Source: Candidatus Saccharimonadota bacterium (GTDB taxonomy: Bacteria > Patescibacteriota > Saccharimonadia > Saccharimonadales > Saccharimonadaceae). From it: DNA of 46,101 nt. The stretch is from contig JAFWIF010000003.1 in NCBI GenBank assembly GCA_017514975.1, positions 1 to 46,101 on the forward strand, written 5' to 3'. Position 1 is the stretch's first letter; each line of letters begins with the position of its first letter. Below the pieces are notes generated by a model. That model saw only the letters and a list, made by a program, of their open reading frames with translations, was not told where the DNA came from and searched no databases. Below, in pieces: positions 28,269 through 36,639 of the stretch. Made by a program: the position numbers and the translations under genes.

Positions 28269-29561
28269 ATGAGTAAAAAAGTTGACGAGAATAGTTTCTG
28301 GCTTTGGGAGGATGTACCGCTTTCATTAGAAGGCGTGTTCCAGTATCGCGGTTCGAGCATCAATTTGCCGCATTTGCATTTAGACCCCAATAAGCTATAT
28401 AATGTGTATAGACCAAAGGAAGAGCTGGAAAAGGCCGCTCCCACCTTTGAGGCGTTGCCTTTTTTTGAAAAGCACACATCCGTTGGCGATAGCCCAATTT
28501 TTGATAAAAAGTACGACGAGAAACCTGCGCAAGGCGTTGTGTTCAAAACCAAATTCCTGATAAACAAACTCTTGGGAAGCGTAAAGGTTTTCTCGGAAGA
28601 ATTGAAGCGCAAAATCGAAGAAGGATTAAAGGGGTTGTCCCTCGGATATTCCTGCGACTACGAATACAAAAAAGGCGTATGGAATGGCATACCCTACGAT
28701 TTTGTCCAAAAAAATTTGGTTGGAAATCATCTCGCCCTCGTTCCTCGCGGTCGTATGGGCAGCTCGGTTGCCCTCGACCAAAACGATATGACGGAGGGTC
28801 ATAGCTTCGCTATGGATTCCGTAGATTTTGAAACATCAAATATAACTCAACAAGGAGAAAATATGGCAAAAGGCAAAGACGAAAAGGAAGCAAAGTCGGA
28901 AGCAAAAGACGAATTTGTTTCTGTCGAAAAGCTCTATGAAAAGTTCCCCGAATCCCGTGAATGGATTGATGCGAACAAGTACAAGAGAAGCACCGACGAA
29001 TCCGAAACGGAAGTCAAGAAGGATAAGGATTCCAAAGTTGGCTTCGTACCCAAGACTAAGGACGGGTCCGAAGAAAAAGAAGACGACAAGTCCAAAGGCA
29101 AGGGCGAAGACGAAGAGAAGGAAGACAAGAAGGAAGTCAAGGACGAATCCGAAGGGAAGAAGCCCGAAGAAAAAGAAGCGGGCAAAGACGAGGACGAATC
29201 CAAGAAAGACGACAAGGAAGGAAAAGAGGACAAAGCCAAGAGCCAAGCGGCAGACGAAGCCGAAATCGCGGCAAGAGTACTTTCCCAGTTCAAGGCAAAC
29301 CTGAAAGCAACCAAAGAGCTTGCGGCGAAAGCCAAGCCCGTTTTTGGCGGCTCGATTGCCTATGACGAATACGACGACCCCAACGCGCTCGCGGCGGAAA
29401 TTTGCAAGAAGGCAAAGCTTCCCTCCGATAACGCTGTTGTTCGCGCAGAAAGCTATCTTGATGGTGTGGCAAAGACATCCGCAACGTATACATTCGCCAC
29501 GGATTCGGCAGAAGATGGAAACGCTAAAACGGCTTCCTTCCTCAGCTCATTGAACAAGTAA
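28269..29561 (+). CDS. Prohead protease/scaffold fusion, DUF2213 family
   Basis: The product is 430 residues. Residues 1-165 are the DUF2213 domain, with AQGVVFKTKFLINKLLGSVK, GLSLGYSCDYEYK and GNHLALVPRGRMGSSVAL, the family thought to act as prohead protease. Residues about 200-330 are extremely charged (Lys/Glu/Asp repeats) and the rest helical, typical of a scaffolding domain. An internal start at 28863 can produce the scaffold alone, as in lambda C/Nu3. It precedes the cement and major capsid genes. Confidence 0.82.
   Translation: MSKKVDENSFWLWEDVPLSLEGVFQYRGSSINLPHLHLDPNKLYNVYRPKEELEKAAPTFEALPFFEKHTSVGDSPIFDKKYDEKPAQGVVFKTKFLINKLLGSVKVFSEELKRKIEEGLKGLSLGYSCDYEYKKGVWNGIPYDFVQKNLVGNHLALVPRGRMGSSVALDQNDMTEGHSFAMDSVDFETSNITQQGENMAKGKDEKEAKSEAKDEFVSVEKLYEKFPESREWIDANKYKRSTDESETEVKKDKDSKVGFVPKTKDGSEEKEDDKSKGKGEDEEKEDKKEVKDESEGKKPEEKEAGKDEDESKKDDKEGKEDKAKSQAADEAEIAARVLSQFKANLKATKELAAKAKPVFGGSIAYDEYDDPNALAAEICKKAKLPSDNAVVRAESYLDGVAKTSATYTFATDSAEDGNAKTASFLSSLNK
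28863..29561 (+). CDS. Nested in-frame scaffolding protein (internal start)
   Basis: An ATG at 28863, in frame with the protease/scaffold gene, is preceded by AAGGAG at 28852-28857 with 5 nt spacing, stronger than the site of the full gene. The product would be 232 residues, beginning MAKGKDEKEAKSEAKDEFVS, consisting of the charged linker and the helical C-terminus. This copies the lambda Nu3 strategy of making separate scaffold. Not proven without protein data. Confidence 0.6.
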   Translation: MAKGKDEKEAKSEAKDEFVSVEKLYEKFPESREWIDANKYKRSTDESETEVKKDKDSKVGFVPKTKDGSEEKEDDKSKGKGEDEEKEDKKEVKDESEGKKPEEKEAGKDEDESKKDDKEGKEDKAKSQAADEAEIAARVLSQFKANLKATKELAAKAKPVFGGSIAYDEYDDPNALAAEICKKAKLPSDNAVVRAESYLDGVAKTSATYTFATDSAEDGNAKTASFLSSLNK

Positions 29562-29577
29562 GAAAGGAATAATCACT

Positions 29578-30219
29578 ATGCAAAGTGTAATCAATAACAA
29601 GCCCGCTGGCGGAATGGTAGGTGAGTTTTATTCTACTCAGCTTAAAACTCAGCACACCTTCACTTCGGGTTCTACAATCACGGTTGGCAATGCCGTAACG
29701 TTTGACGCAGTGGACCCCAACAAGGTTAATCAGGGCGGCACTGGTCTTTTCGCGGGCATTCTTACCGAACCTAAAAACTATGTAATGTTTAACAACCTCA
29801 ACCCGCAGCTTTCGATTCCTGCTGGAATCTCGGCTCACGTCGGTCGTGGCGGTTACATTTGGGTTTACTTCACCACAACTGCTTCCAGAGGTCAGGCGGT
29901 CTATTTCGACAATACGACTGGCGAACTCGGCACTGGCACTGCGAGCGCGGGCGAAACTCAAATCAATGGCGCGACGGTATTCATCGGCGGCGAAGCGGGC
30001 ACTCCCTGCGTTGTCTACATTCCGTACCTCGAAAACGTCATATCGACTAATGGCGGCGTAACTTCTGTCAATGGCGAAAGCGGCGACGTAACCTTTGACG
30101 TTGTAAATACTATCAACGGCGAAAAGGGCACTGTAACAGGCTTTGTAAAGTCGGTCAATAACGTTGACCCTGTTGACGGCAATGTATCGTTGACTCAATC
30201 AGACATCCCCAGCGCATAA
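29578..30219 (+). CDS. Capsid cement/decoration protein with VNG repeats
   Basis: The product is 213 residues (SD GAAAGGAA). The N-terminal 145 residues are beta-rich with a structural-cement-like pattern (GNAVTFDAVDPNKVNQGGTG, RGQAVYFDNTTGEL). The C-terminus has repeats of SVNG-x2-GDVTF type (SVNGESGDVTFDV, INGEKGTVTGFV, PVDGNVSLTQSDIP), as in phage head and tail fibre stalks. It probably trims the capsid surface and displays a short fibre. It is directly upstream of the major capsid gene. Confidence 0.7.
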   Translation: MQSVINNKPAGGMVGEFYSTQLKTQHTFTSGSTITVGNAVTFDAVDPNKVNQGGTGLFAGILTEPKNYVMFNNLNPQLSIPAGISAHVGRGGYIWVYFTTTASRGQAVYFDNTTGELGTGTASAGETQINGATVFIGGEAGTPCVVYIPYLENVISTNGGVTSVNGESGDVTFDVVNTINGEKGTVTGFVKSVNNVDPVDGNVSLTQSDIPSA

Positions 30220-30235
30220 AAGGAGGAACTAAAAT

Positions 30236-31348
30236 ATGATTCTTAAAACAAACGACACTGAAACGAGATTCAGATTCGACGCGGGCAAGGTCAAGGGTTT
30301 TGCTTTGGACGAAGCGACACCCGAAGGTCTTTACGCCGTCGGTATGGGTATCAACACTTCCGATAAGGACGTTGTAGAACACGTCTGCCGTTCTATTGGC
30401 ATGGATATGGACCCTGCCTTGCAGACGACCGCTTCTATCACCGTTCCGCAGCAGTTCACCCAGTATTGGGACCCGCAGGCCGTAGACACCCTCTACACTG
30501 CAACCCTTATGGACCAAATCATGGGCGAAACTATCGCGGGCACTTGGGCTGATACGAAGTACGTTCTGCGTTGGAACGAAATTCTCGGTCAGGCTTCCCT
30601 CTATGGCGACTTGACAGACGAAGACCTCGTTGGCATGAGCTACAACTACGACTATCGTTCAGTTGTACGCTTCCAGAAGGCTCTCTTGCCGACAGCTCTT
30701 GCGGAAGCTCAGCTCGCTAAGGCTCGCATTCCCTATCGCGCAGACTTGCAGAGGGCTATCGCCGAACTCTTCAACATCAACCAAGACGAGATTGGCCACT
30801 TCGGTTGGGCACCGTCAATCCCCTCGACTGAGCCGACTTACGGCTTCCTGAACGAAATCGGTTTGGCTCCCTACGAAACACTCCCGCAGAATGCGGGCGG
30901 CACCAGCACGCAGTTTGAAGACAAATCTTGGGAAGAAATCCAAGCTGACTTCCGTTACTTGATTGGCATCTTGCAGACCCAGCTCAAAGGTCACTTCAAT
31001 CCGAACACTCAGAGGTTCAAGATTGTAATGTCCAACGCTGTCGCGCAGACCCTCAACAACACGACTCAGTTCGGTATCTCTATCATCAAGTGGCTGTCTG
31101 ACACCTACAAGAATTTCGACATCATCTATGATGCGAAGCTTGACGGTGCTAACGGCGGCGAAAACGTCATCTACATCTTTGCGGAAGACATCAAGGGCAT
31201 TCGTACCTTTGAACAGATTATTCAGCAGAAGATGTTCTTGGTAGGCTTTGAGCAGAGAACTCACGGCAAAAAGGAACTCTATTCGCACGCTACTGCGGGC
31301 GTAATCTGCAAGCGTCCTCTCGCCGTTGTTCGCGCTTCTGGCATCTAA
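30236..31348 (+). CDS. Major capsid protein, DUF2184 family
   Basis: The product is 370 residues with a strong SD (AAAAGGAGG). It has the DUF2184 capsid pattern: TASITVPQQFTQYWDPQAVD, LRWNEILGQASLYGDLTDED and GFEQRTHGKKELYSHATAGV near the C-terminus. HK97-fold coat protein; length is normal. It lies downstream of protease/scaffold and cement genes. Codon use here is biased to C-ending codons, as expected for a highly expressed gene. Confidence 0.9.
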   Translation: MILKTNDTETRFRFDAGKVKGFALDEATPEGLYAVGMGINTSDKDVVEHVCRSIGMDMDPALQTTASITVPQQFTQYWDPQAVDTLYTATLMDQIMGETIAGTWADTKYVLRWNEILGQASLYGDLTDEDLVGMSYNYDYRSVVRFQKALLPTALAEAQLAKARIPYRADLQRAIAELFNINQDEIGHFGWAPSIPSTEPTYGFLNEIGLAPYETLPQNAGGTSTQFEDKSWEEIQADFRYLIGILQTQLKGHFNPNTQRFKIVMSNAVAQTLNNTTQFGISIIKWLSDTYKNFDIIYDAKLDGANGGENVIYIFAEDIKGIRTFEQIIQQKMFLVGFEQRTHGKKELYSHATAGVICKRPLAVVRASGI

Positions 31349-31378
31349 TAAAACCTTAACTCTTTAAATTAACCCACT

Positions 31379-31885
31379 ATGGCAAAAAACACTGTAACAA
31401 TTCTACACACAATCACAAATCCTCAAAAATTCCGCCTCTTCAAAAGGTACGAAATCAAGAGGCCCAATGGCATAACTGATGTTCGCAACGAACCTGTTGC
31501 TGGGGCGGAGTTTGAGCTTGGCGGCGGTGCAAATCGCGCCCAAAGCGGTATCATTACCCCTCAGGGCATCCTCGTCGAACTTGACGCAGACACCTACGAT
31601 TGGGTATCCAAAACTGCACGTTGGCAAACCTTCGTGAAAGAGGGACACATCAAGGTAGTGTCTAACAAATCCGACAAAGAGAAGGTGCTCAAAGATATGA
31701 ACCCGAAGGACGGAAGCGCAATGAAAACCGCCGCCGATGACCTTGTGGGAGACGTTGTTCCAGTGGAAGGCGAGCAAGGCTTGCCTATCCGTAAGGAGAA
31801 GTTTAAAGAGGCGGTCGCAAAACGACCGAAGGTTTTCAGAAAAGCAAAGCGCAATTCAACCGAAGAAGGCGTTTATACGGATTAA
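31379..31885 (+). CDS. Head-region protein, unknown
   Basis: The product is 168 residues. Residues 1-90 look beta-rich, with GGGANRAQSGIITPQGILVE; the C-terminus is Lys-rich and probably disordered. It lies between the capsid and connector genes, so a head completion or stabilising role is likely. There is no SD; the leader AATTAACCCACT before ATG resembles that of the tail chaperone gene. Confidence 0.65.
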   Translation: MAKNTVTILHTITNPQKFRLFKRYEIKRPNGITDVRNEPVAGAEFELGGGANRAQSGIITPQGILVELDADTYDWVSKTARWQTFVKEGHIKVVSNKSDKEKVLKDMNPKDGSAMKTAADDLVGDVVPVEGEQGLPIRKEKFKEAVAKRPKVFRKAKRNSTEEGVYTD

Positions 31886-31890
31886 ATAAC

Positions 31891-32325
31891 ATGGAGTTTG
31901 GAGAATACATAGAGATTACCGTTGAGGATTTCAGGAATGACTTTCCCGAATTTAAGGATTTGGAAAAGTATCCCAATAACCTTGTGGAGCAATTTCTACT
32001 CCAAGCTACTTGTTATATATCCGATAGAAATTGCGGCATAGTAAGAAACAGGTGCCGAAAGTTGGCGATAGAGCTAATGGTCGCGCACCTGATTACTATT
32101 TATAGCAAAACAGCCGACAGTCAGGGAATGGCTGTCACTGGCGTTGTAACAGGGGCAACGATAGATATGGTTAATCTATCGTTCCAGCCTCCGCCGCTCT
32201 CAACGGCGTGGAAGGCGTGGATACTCTCTACTCCCTATGGGCAGAGGTACTATGCGCTTCTTATGGCGAAGGCTCCTGCACCCTTTTATATGTTCGGAAC
32301 ACGCCAAAGGCTTTTCCGAATGTAA
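31891..32325 (+). CDS. Head-tail adaptor, DUF4054 family
   Basis: The product is 144 residues. The N-terminal FRNDFPEFKDLEKYPNNLVE, the middle LAIELMVAHLITIYSKTADS and the C-terminal STPYGQRYYALLMAKA match DUF4054 connectors. It attaches to the portal ring. Position directly after capsid genes fits. Confidence 0.8.
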   Translation: MEFGEYIEITVEDFRNDFPEFKDLEKYPNNLVEQFLLQATCYISDRNCGIVRNRCRKLAIELMVAHLITIYSKTADSQGMAVTGVVTGATIDMVNLSFQPPPLSTAWKAWILSTPYGQRYYALLMAKAPAPFYMFGTRQRLFRM

Positions 32326-32337
32326 TTGTTCTTTGAC

Positions 32338-32853
32338 ATGGCTATTGTGCAAATTAAGAGAGAAACGACCGATGCGGGCCGTAAGTTTCGCGCCGCCTTT
32401 GAGAATATGGCGAAGCAAGAAACTCGCGAGCTTGTCGGAGTCGGTTGGTGGGGCGACCAGACTCATAATCTAACTGGGGCGTCTCTTTCATCGATTGCGT
32501 ATCTCCAAGAATATGGCGGCATAACAGTAGACGAAGAAGGCGAGAAGGCGTTTATACCCCCTCGCCCATTCCTTAGCCCGACATACCATAGCAAGAGAAA
32601 CGAGTGGGCAAAAAAGATGGCGAGCGGCATTCGCGACGAAATCAAATCGGGCGAAGGCGATTCTATTAAGGCGATAAAAAAAGTCGCGGAAGACGCAAAA
32701 GGCGACATCGTACAAAAGATAGAATCAATTCACAATCCGCCGCTTGCTCCGCTGACAATTCACCTTAGAAAGAAAAGAGGCAATCGTTCAAGAAAGCCCC
32801 TTATCGACACTGGCCAGTTTGTAAAGAGCGTAGAAGCGAGGATTTTAAAATGA
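32338..32853 (+). CDS. Neck/tail-completion protein, HK97 gp10/virion morphogenesis-like
   Basis: The product is 171 residues from the ATG at 32338; no clear SD, and a TTG at 32326 is possible. YLQEYGG with following IPPRPFLSPTY, and NPPLAPLTIHLRKKRGN with PLIDTGQFVKSV near the C-terminus, are typical of phage tail-completion proteins. Overlaps the next gene by 4 nt. Confidence 0.78.
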   Translation: MAIVQIKRETTDAGRKFRAAFENMAKQETRELVGVGWWGDQTHNLTGASLSSIAYLQEYGGITVDEEGEKAFIPPRPFLSPTYHSKRNEWAKKMASGIRDEIKSGEGDSIKAIKKVAEDAKGDIVQKIESIHNPPLAPLTIHLRKKRGNRSRKPLIDTGQFVKSVEARILK

Positions 32854-33224
32854 CGGCAATGGGAAATTTATTGAAACTTGCACTGGGTGTTATTCCCCCA
32901 GTGAAGATTTCCTATTCTAAGTTTATGGGAAACGTAGTATCCGAAGTTGGCGTCAAAATTCCGACTTATTCTCAGCCTCTTGAAATAAATGGCAGTGTGC
33001 AAAGAGTAAAAACAGATGTCTACGAGGCGTTAGGATTGAAGATGGAAAAAAACTATAAAGCCGTCTTTGTCCCTGCCGACATTGTTGGAATCAACTATCA
33101 GCAAAGTCCAGACAAATTTTCATTCTATGGTAAGGATTGGATTGTTTGCGGCGACTTGGCAAACTGGTATCAGTACGACGGTTGGAACGTCTTATTGGTC
33201 GTGGCGGAAAGGGATTATCAATGA
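32850..33224 (+). CDS. Collar/neck protein
   Basis: The product is 124 residues. It matches a small phage collar family by pattern: MGNLLKLALGVIPPVKISYS, LEINGSVQRVKTDVYEALGL and DKFSFYGKDWIVCGD. It probably forms part of the head-tail interface. Both ends overlap neighbours by 4 nt. Confidence 0.68.
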   Translation: MTAMGNLLKLALGVIPPVKISYSKFMGNVVSEVGVKIPTYSQPLEINGSVQRVKTDVYEALGLKMEKNYKAVFVPADIVGINYQQSPDKFSFYGKDWIVCGDLANWYQYDGWNVLLVVAERDYQ

Positions 33225-33964
33225 GCTTGCAAAACGTAGAAAAAACCGAAATGCAGATGTATGCCGACGTTAGAGACTTGGTTAATACATTCTTGCGCAA
33301 TTCGGGCCTCATTGTTCGCACGCCCACAAATTACGCGATTGGCAACAATCTCTTTGGGCTTAACACAAGCGACGAGGATTTAAAGGCAATCTTCCTTAGA
33401 AATCTTCCGCCTCAAATTGCAATCACAATTTCCGACATTAACGATTCCATATGGGAAATCCAGCAATGGGGACAAACGAGCTTTCAGGGTCTTACCAACA
33501 ACACAGTGTTTATGGATTTATACGACACCCGCAGATATGGGTGGGTAAGCACTGCATACGAATGGGACAAGGAGACCCAAACAGGCAAGGCGATTGTATC
33601 TTGGATTAAAGATATCCATTGCACTCTCACATTTTTTAAAAGCAGAGCCCCTCTTGCGCAAGGAGCGGGAACTGAATTTTTATCAGCCCATGACGTAGCC
33701 CATAGGGTTATGACGTGGTTCCAATCAGATTTTGGGCGCGAGCAAATGGCGAAGAAAGGCTTTCAATGTCTAATCACATCCGAGGTTCGCAATCCCAACA
33801 TTGTGATTGACAATCTAAGGTTCGACCGAAGCCCGAACTTCACAATAGTCTTCACGATGAGAGAGCGTCAAGAAGTTGACGTGACAGAAAATTTCGTAAA
33901 AGAAATCGACCAAGAAAAGGCATTTAGCGAAAACAAAAATAGCATCAAACTAATAGGAGTATAA
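33221..33964 (+). CDS. Tail terminator (neck gp12-like) protein
   Basis: The product is 247 residues from the ATG at 33221, coupled by ATGA to the previous gene. The pattern GLIVRTPTNYAIGNNLFGLN, later SPNFTIVFTMRERQEVDVTE, resembles tail terminators of contractile phages that cap the tube and sheath. An upstream in-frame start at 33137 is not used. Confidence 0.65.
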   Translation: MSLQNVEKTEMQMYADVRDLVNTFLRNSGLIVRTPTNYAIGNNLFGLNTSDEDLKAIFLRNLPPQIAITISDINDSIWEIQQWGQTSFQGLTNNTVFMDLYDTRRYGWVSTAYEWDKETQTGKAIVSWIKDIHCTLTFFKSRAPLAQGAGTEFLSAHDVAHRVMTWFQSDFGREQMAKKGFQCLITSEVRNPNIVIDNLRFDRSPNFTIVFTMRERQEVDVTENFVKEIDQEKAFSENKNSIKLIGV

Positions 33965-33965
33965 C

Positions 33966-35471
33966 ATGGCAATTCCAATCAGTGAATATGTAAACATACA
34001 GAGCTATGCAACAGGTGGCGCGTTGGTAGCTCAGAAAATGACAATAGGCAGAGTCCTAACAACCAATGCGCTTGCCCCTATGGGTTCTGTGCTTGAATTT
34101 ACAAGCGCGGCAAACGTAAGGGCGTACTTCGGCTCGCAGTCGAAGGAATACGCATTTGCAGACAAGTATTTCAAGTGGGTAAGCAAGCTATTTACGAAGG
34201 CTAAGCTCCTTTCGTTTGCTCGCTATACTCCTACTGGTACCGCGATAGGCGCGAGCCTCATAAGCGGAATTACTGGTTTTAGCCTTTCTGCATTGAAGGC
34301 GATTACCGACGGTTCCTTCACTCTTGAATATCTTGACCCCAACACTGGGCTTAGGACTTGCGAGCTATCAGGAGTAGACTTTTCAAGCGCGGCATCACTC
34401 GGAGATGTGGCTACTGCGTTGCAGACCTTGATTCAGGCGGTGGAAGGATTTGACACCGTTACGGTTGAATATAACGGCAATCTCAACGGAGGCCGCTTTG
34501 TAATCACCAACACTGTTGCCGAAGAGGGAAGATTTAATCCTGCGGCTGGGACTGTCGCTGTTGCGCTTGGCATTAACGCCGCTTCCGCGCCTATCGTATC
34601 CGAAGGCAACCCCGCGACCAACACAATAGCCGAAGAAGTTGACCGCATAATGGATATAAGCGACAACTGCTTTACGTTTACATTCCTTGACGCGCAGACG
34701 GAATCCACTTATGTAGAAGTCGCCTCTTGGAACCACGACCGCAATGCAGACTTTATGTTCATGGTTCAGGCTGAAAATCTTGATGAGCTTTTGGATTTGC
34801 AGATTGCTCTCAAACCGTTTGACTTCTGCTGGGTGCAGTATTCCGCTCCGAATGAAATGCAGATTTACGAAGGTATGACGGCTCTTGCCAACGTGGACTA
34901 TACGCAAGACCATGCGGCAATATCCTTTATGTATCAGCCTTTCCCGAATGATACGCCCGTAGTCGAAAACTTGGCTCTCAAACGCAGACTCGATGCGCTA
35001 AACATTAACTACCTCGGCTTGACTGGCAAAAACATTGACCCGTTCTTGCAGAGAGGCATGTGTCAAGGTTCTATTCCCGACGCAACGATTTGCGCCAACG
35101 CAATTTGGCTCAAAGACCAAATTATTGTTTCGGTTATGAGCCTCTTTATGCGAGCAAATGCAATCTACGCCAACGCTTCCGATTCCGCTAAAATCGCGGC
35201 GGCTTGCAATCAGGTATGGGAGCAAGGCCTTAGGAATGGTTGCATTCTTGCGGGCAAGACTCTGACCAACGATGAGAAGGCGTCCATTGAAGCCCTCACT
35301 GGCGACAATATGGCGTGGAACACAATCGTAAATCAGGGCTACATCTTCACCTACGAAATCTCGACCGCATTGGACGGCACGAAGTATTTTAGCTTCCGCC
35401 TAATCTATGGGGCCTGCGACACAATTCGCAAGGTTGAAGGCACAAATATTGCAATCACAACTACCGCATAA
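33966..35471 (+). CDS. Tail sheath protein, DUF3383 family
   Basis: The product is 501 residues (SD ATAGGAG). It has the DUF3383 plan: N-terminal ISEYVNIQSYATGGALVAQ, an inserted domain at about 95-215, and the C-terminal conserved part with RRLDALNINYLGLTGKNIDP and FSFRLIYGACDTIRKVEGTN. The sheath shows that the virion has a contractile tail. Confidence 0.9.
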   Translation: MAIPISEYVNIQSYATGGALVAQKMTIGRVLTTNALAPMGSVLEFTSAANVRAYFGSQSKEYAFADKYFKWVSKLFTKAKLLSFARYTPTGTAIGASLISGITGFSLSALKAITDGSFTLEYLDPNTGLRTCELSGVDFSSAASLGDVATALQTLIQAVEGFDTVTVEYNGNLNGGRFVITNTVAEEGRFNPAAGTVAVALGINAASAPIVSEGNPATNTIAEEVDRIMDISDNCFTFTFLDAQTESTYVEVASWNHDRNADFMFMVQAENLDELLDLQIALKPFDFCWVQYSAPNEMQIYEGMTALANVDYTQDHAAISFMYQPFPNDTPVVENLALKRRLDALNINYLGLTGKNIDPFLQRGMCQGSIPDATICANAIWLKDQIIVSVMSLFMRANAIYANASDSAKIAAACNQVWEQGLRNGCILAGKTLTNDEKASIEALTGDNMAWNTIVNQGYIFTYEISTALDGTKYFSFRLIYGACDTIRKVEGTNIAITTTA

Positions 35472-35496
35472 ACATTCACACAAAAGGTTTTAGAAT

Positions 35497-35946
35497 ATGA
35501 TTATCAACGGCGATATTACTGCGGCAGGAAGCAGCCTCATGATTATGAATCTGCTCTTCCCTGCGGGCATAACAATAACAGAATCCTCGGACGACCAAGC
35601 GTTCTTTGAATGTTCAACTCCCGAATTTCAGACGGTAACTGTCGGCTTGAACGCCAACCAGATTTCGTGGAAAAAGGCAGTTGTAACTACAATTCGCATA
35701 TCGGTAGTCCCGAATGGTCAGAATGACAAGAACCTCAAAGCTCTTGTGCGCTTCAACCTCTTACAGCCGAATGCCCCCATCAACCCCGACGTGGTTCAGG
35801 CGGTATTCACAGAGGCGCAAACTGGCAACAAAATAGCGTTTGCAAACTTCCAGATAACGGAAGGCGTTGTTGCGAACTCCACCACTACGGAAGGTCGCTT
35901 TGCGACCAATACATACACCTTTATGGGTGTATCGATTCCGCTCTAA
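35497..35946 (+). CDS. Tail tube protein
   Basis: The product is 149 residues, beta-rich, directly after the sheath. TPEFQTVTVGLNANQISWKK and the C-terminal TTTEGRFATNTYTFMGVSIP fit the tube family of DUF3383-type myophages (DUF3277-like). It forms the inner tail tube. Start ATG at 35497 follows AAAAGG. Confidence 0.82.
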   Translation: MIINGDITAAGSSLMIMNLLFPAGITITESSDDQAFFECSTPEFQTVTVGLNANQISWKKAVVTTIRISVVPNGQNDKNLKALVRFNLLQPNAPINPDVVQAVFTEAQTGNKIAFANFQITEGVVANSTTTEGRFATNTYTFMGVSIPL

Positions 35947-35968
35947 AAACACTCAGCTCAATTAACCC

Positions 35969-36493
35969 ATGACAAAACCAATTCCCGAAAAAATTGAAGG
36001 CACGCAAAGAACGCGCAAAACAGTCGAAGTCGGAGGTAAGAACTTTCGCGTAAGCGAAGTTCCCCCGATTGAGGCACTCGACAATAAGCTCATCGAGCTA
36101 AGTGCTAAGCGATATAGAATATTGCCTATGGACACTTTTGATGGGCGAAAAATAATGCACCAGTACCCGATGACGATGCTCCCCAAGATTGGGGACTACA
36201 ACGAAAATGAAGAGTTATTCAGGTTGCTGATGCGATATGTCGAAGTAGAAGTTGCGCCCAATGTGTGGCAAAAGCTCGACACCGACGAACTCATAAAACA
36301 GCACGTTTCCGCGAAGGATACCATTGTTTTAGAAAGAGAGGTTGTCGATTTGACCACGGGTTTTTTTTCGAGTGGAAAGCTCACGAGTATCGCTATGGGC
36401 GCGACGGAGTTTTTCATTCAGAAAATTATCTTAACATTGACCCAATTATCGGGCGAGTTATTGCAAGCGGAAAAGCAACCCTCAGAGAAATAA
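35969..36493 (+). CDS. Tail assembly chaperone, zero-frame product (gpG-like)
   Basis: The product is 174 residues. The N-terminal part (residues 1-131) looks like a chaperone: KTVEVGGKNFRVSEVPPIEA, VEVEVAPNVWQKLDTDELI. A slippery T run (36361-36368) follows codon 131; the continuation of the zero frame is shorter and less conserved in look. It lies between tube and tape measure, the standard location of G/GT. No SD; leader AATTAACCC. Confidence 0.8.
   Translation: MTKPIPEKIEGTQRTRKTVEVGGKNFRVSEVPPIEALDNKLIELSAKRYRILPMDTFDGRKIMHQYPMTMLPKIGDYNENEELFRLLMRYVEVEVAPNVWQKLDTDELIKQHVSAKDTIVLEREVVDLTTGFFSSGKLTSIAMGATEFFIQKIILTLTQLSGELLQAEKQPSEK
36361..36368 (+). promoter_or_regulatory. Programmed -1 frameshift site in the tail chaperone gene
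   Basis: Zero-frame codons GGT TTT TTT TCG contain the slippery heptamer T-TTT-TTT (36361-36367). A -1 slip gives GFFFEWKAHEYRYGRDG, and the new frame is open to 36639. Confidence 0.78.
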
Positions 36494-36639
36494 TTGAGTA
36501 TTATTCTTTAAAGGGGGTTTTTATGATTGTGGAATCGATTTCGGTTCCAGAATACAACGAGTACAAGGCGGCTGAGTTTAGCATGAACGAGGCGAAGAAG
36601 CGTATGGAGCAAAGAAAGGCTGGCGCAAGGTGGATGTAG
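36367..36639 (+). CDS. Tail assembly chaperone, frameshifted extension (gpGT-like)
   Basis: This is the -1 frame continuation: FEWKAHEYRYGRDGVFHSEN and then YLNIDPIIGRVIASGKATL, ending with an amphipathic lysine/glutamate tail. The fusion would be 223 residues (133 before and 90 after the slip). The T domain binds tape measure in lambda. An internal ATG at 36524 (SD AAAGGGGG) might give a separate 38-residue peptide. The stop lies inside the start of the tape measure gene. Confidence 0.75.
   Translation, partial: FEWKAHEYRYGRDGVFHSENYLNIDPIIGRVIASGKATLREIIEYYSLKGVFMIVESISVPEYNEYKAAEFSMNEAKKRMEQRKAGARWM

Noticed and set aside
27500-28326. Short ORFs in both strands of the 27.5-28.3 kb insert
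   Set aside because: No SD sites, unlike protein in composition, and crossing terminators and perfect helices; the region is better explained as RNA.
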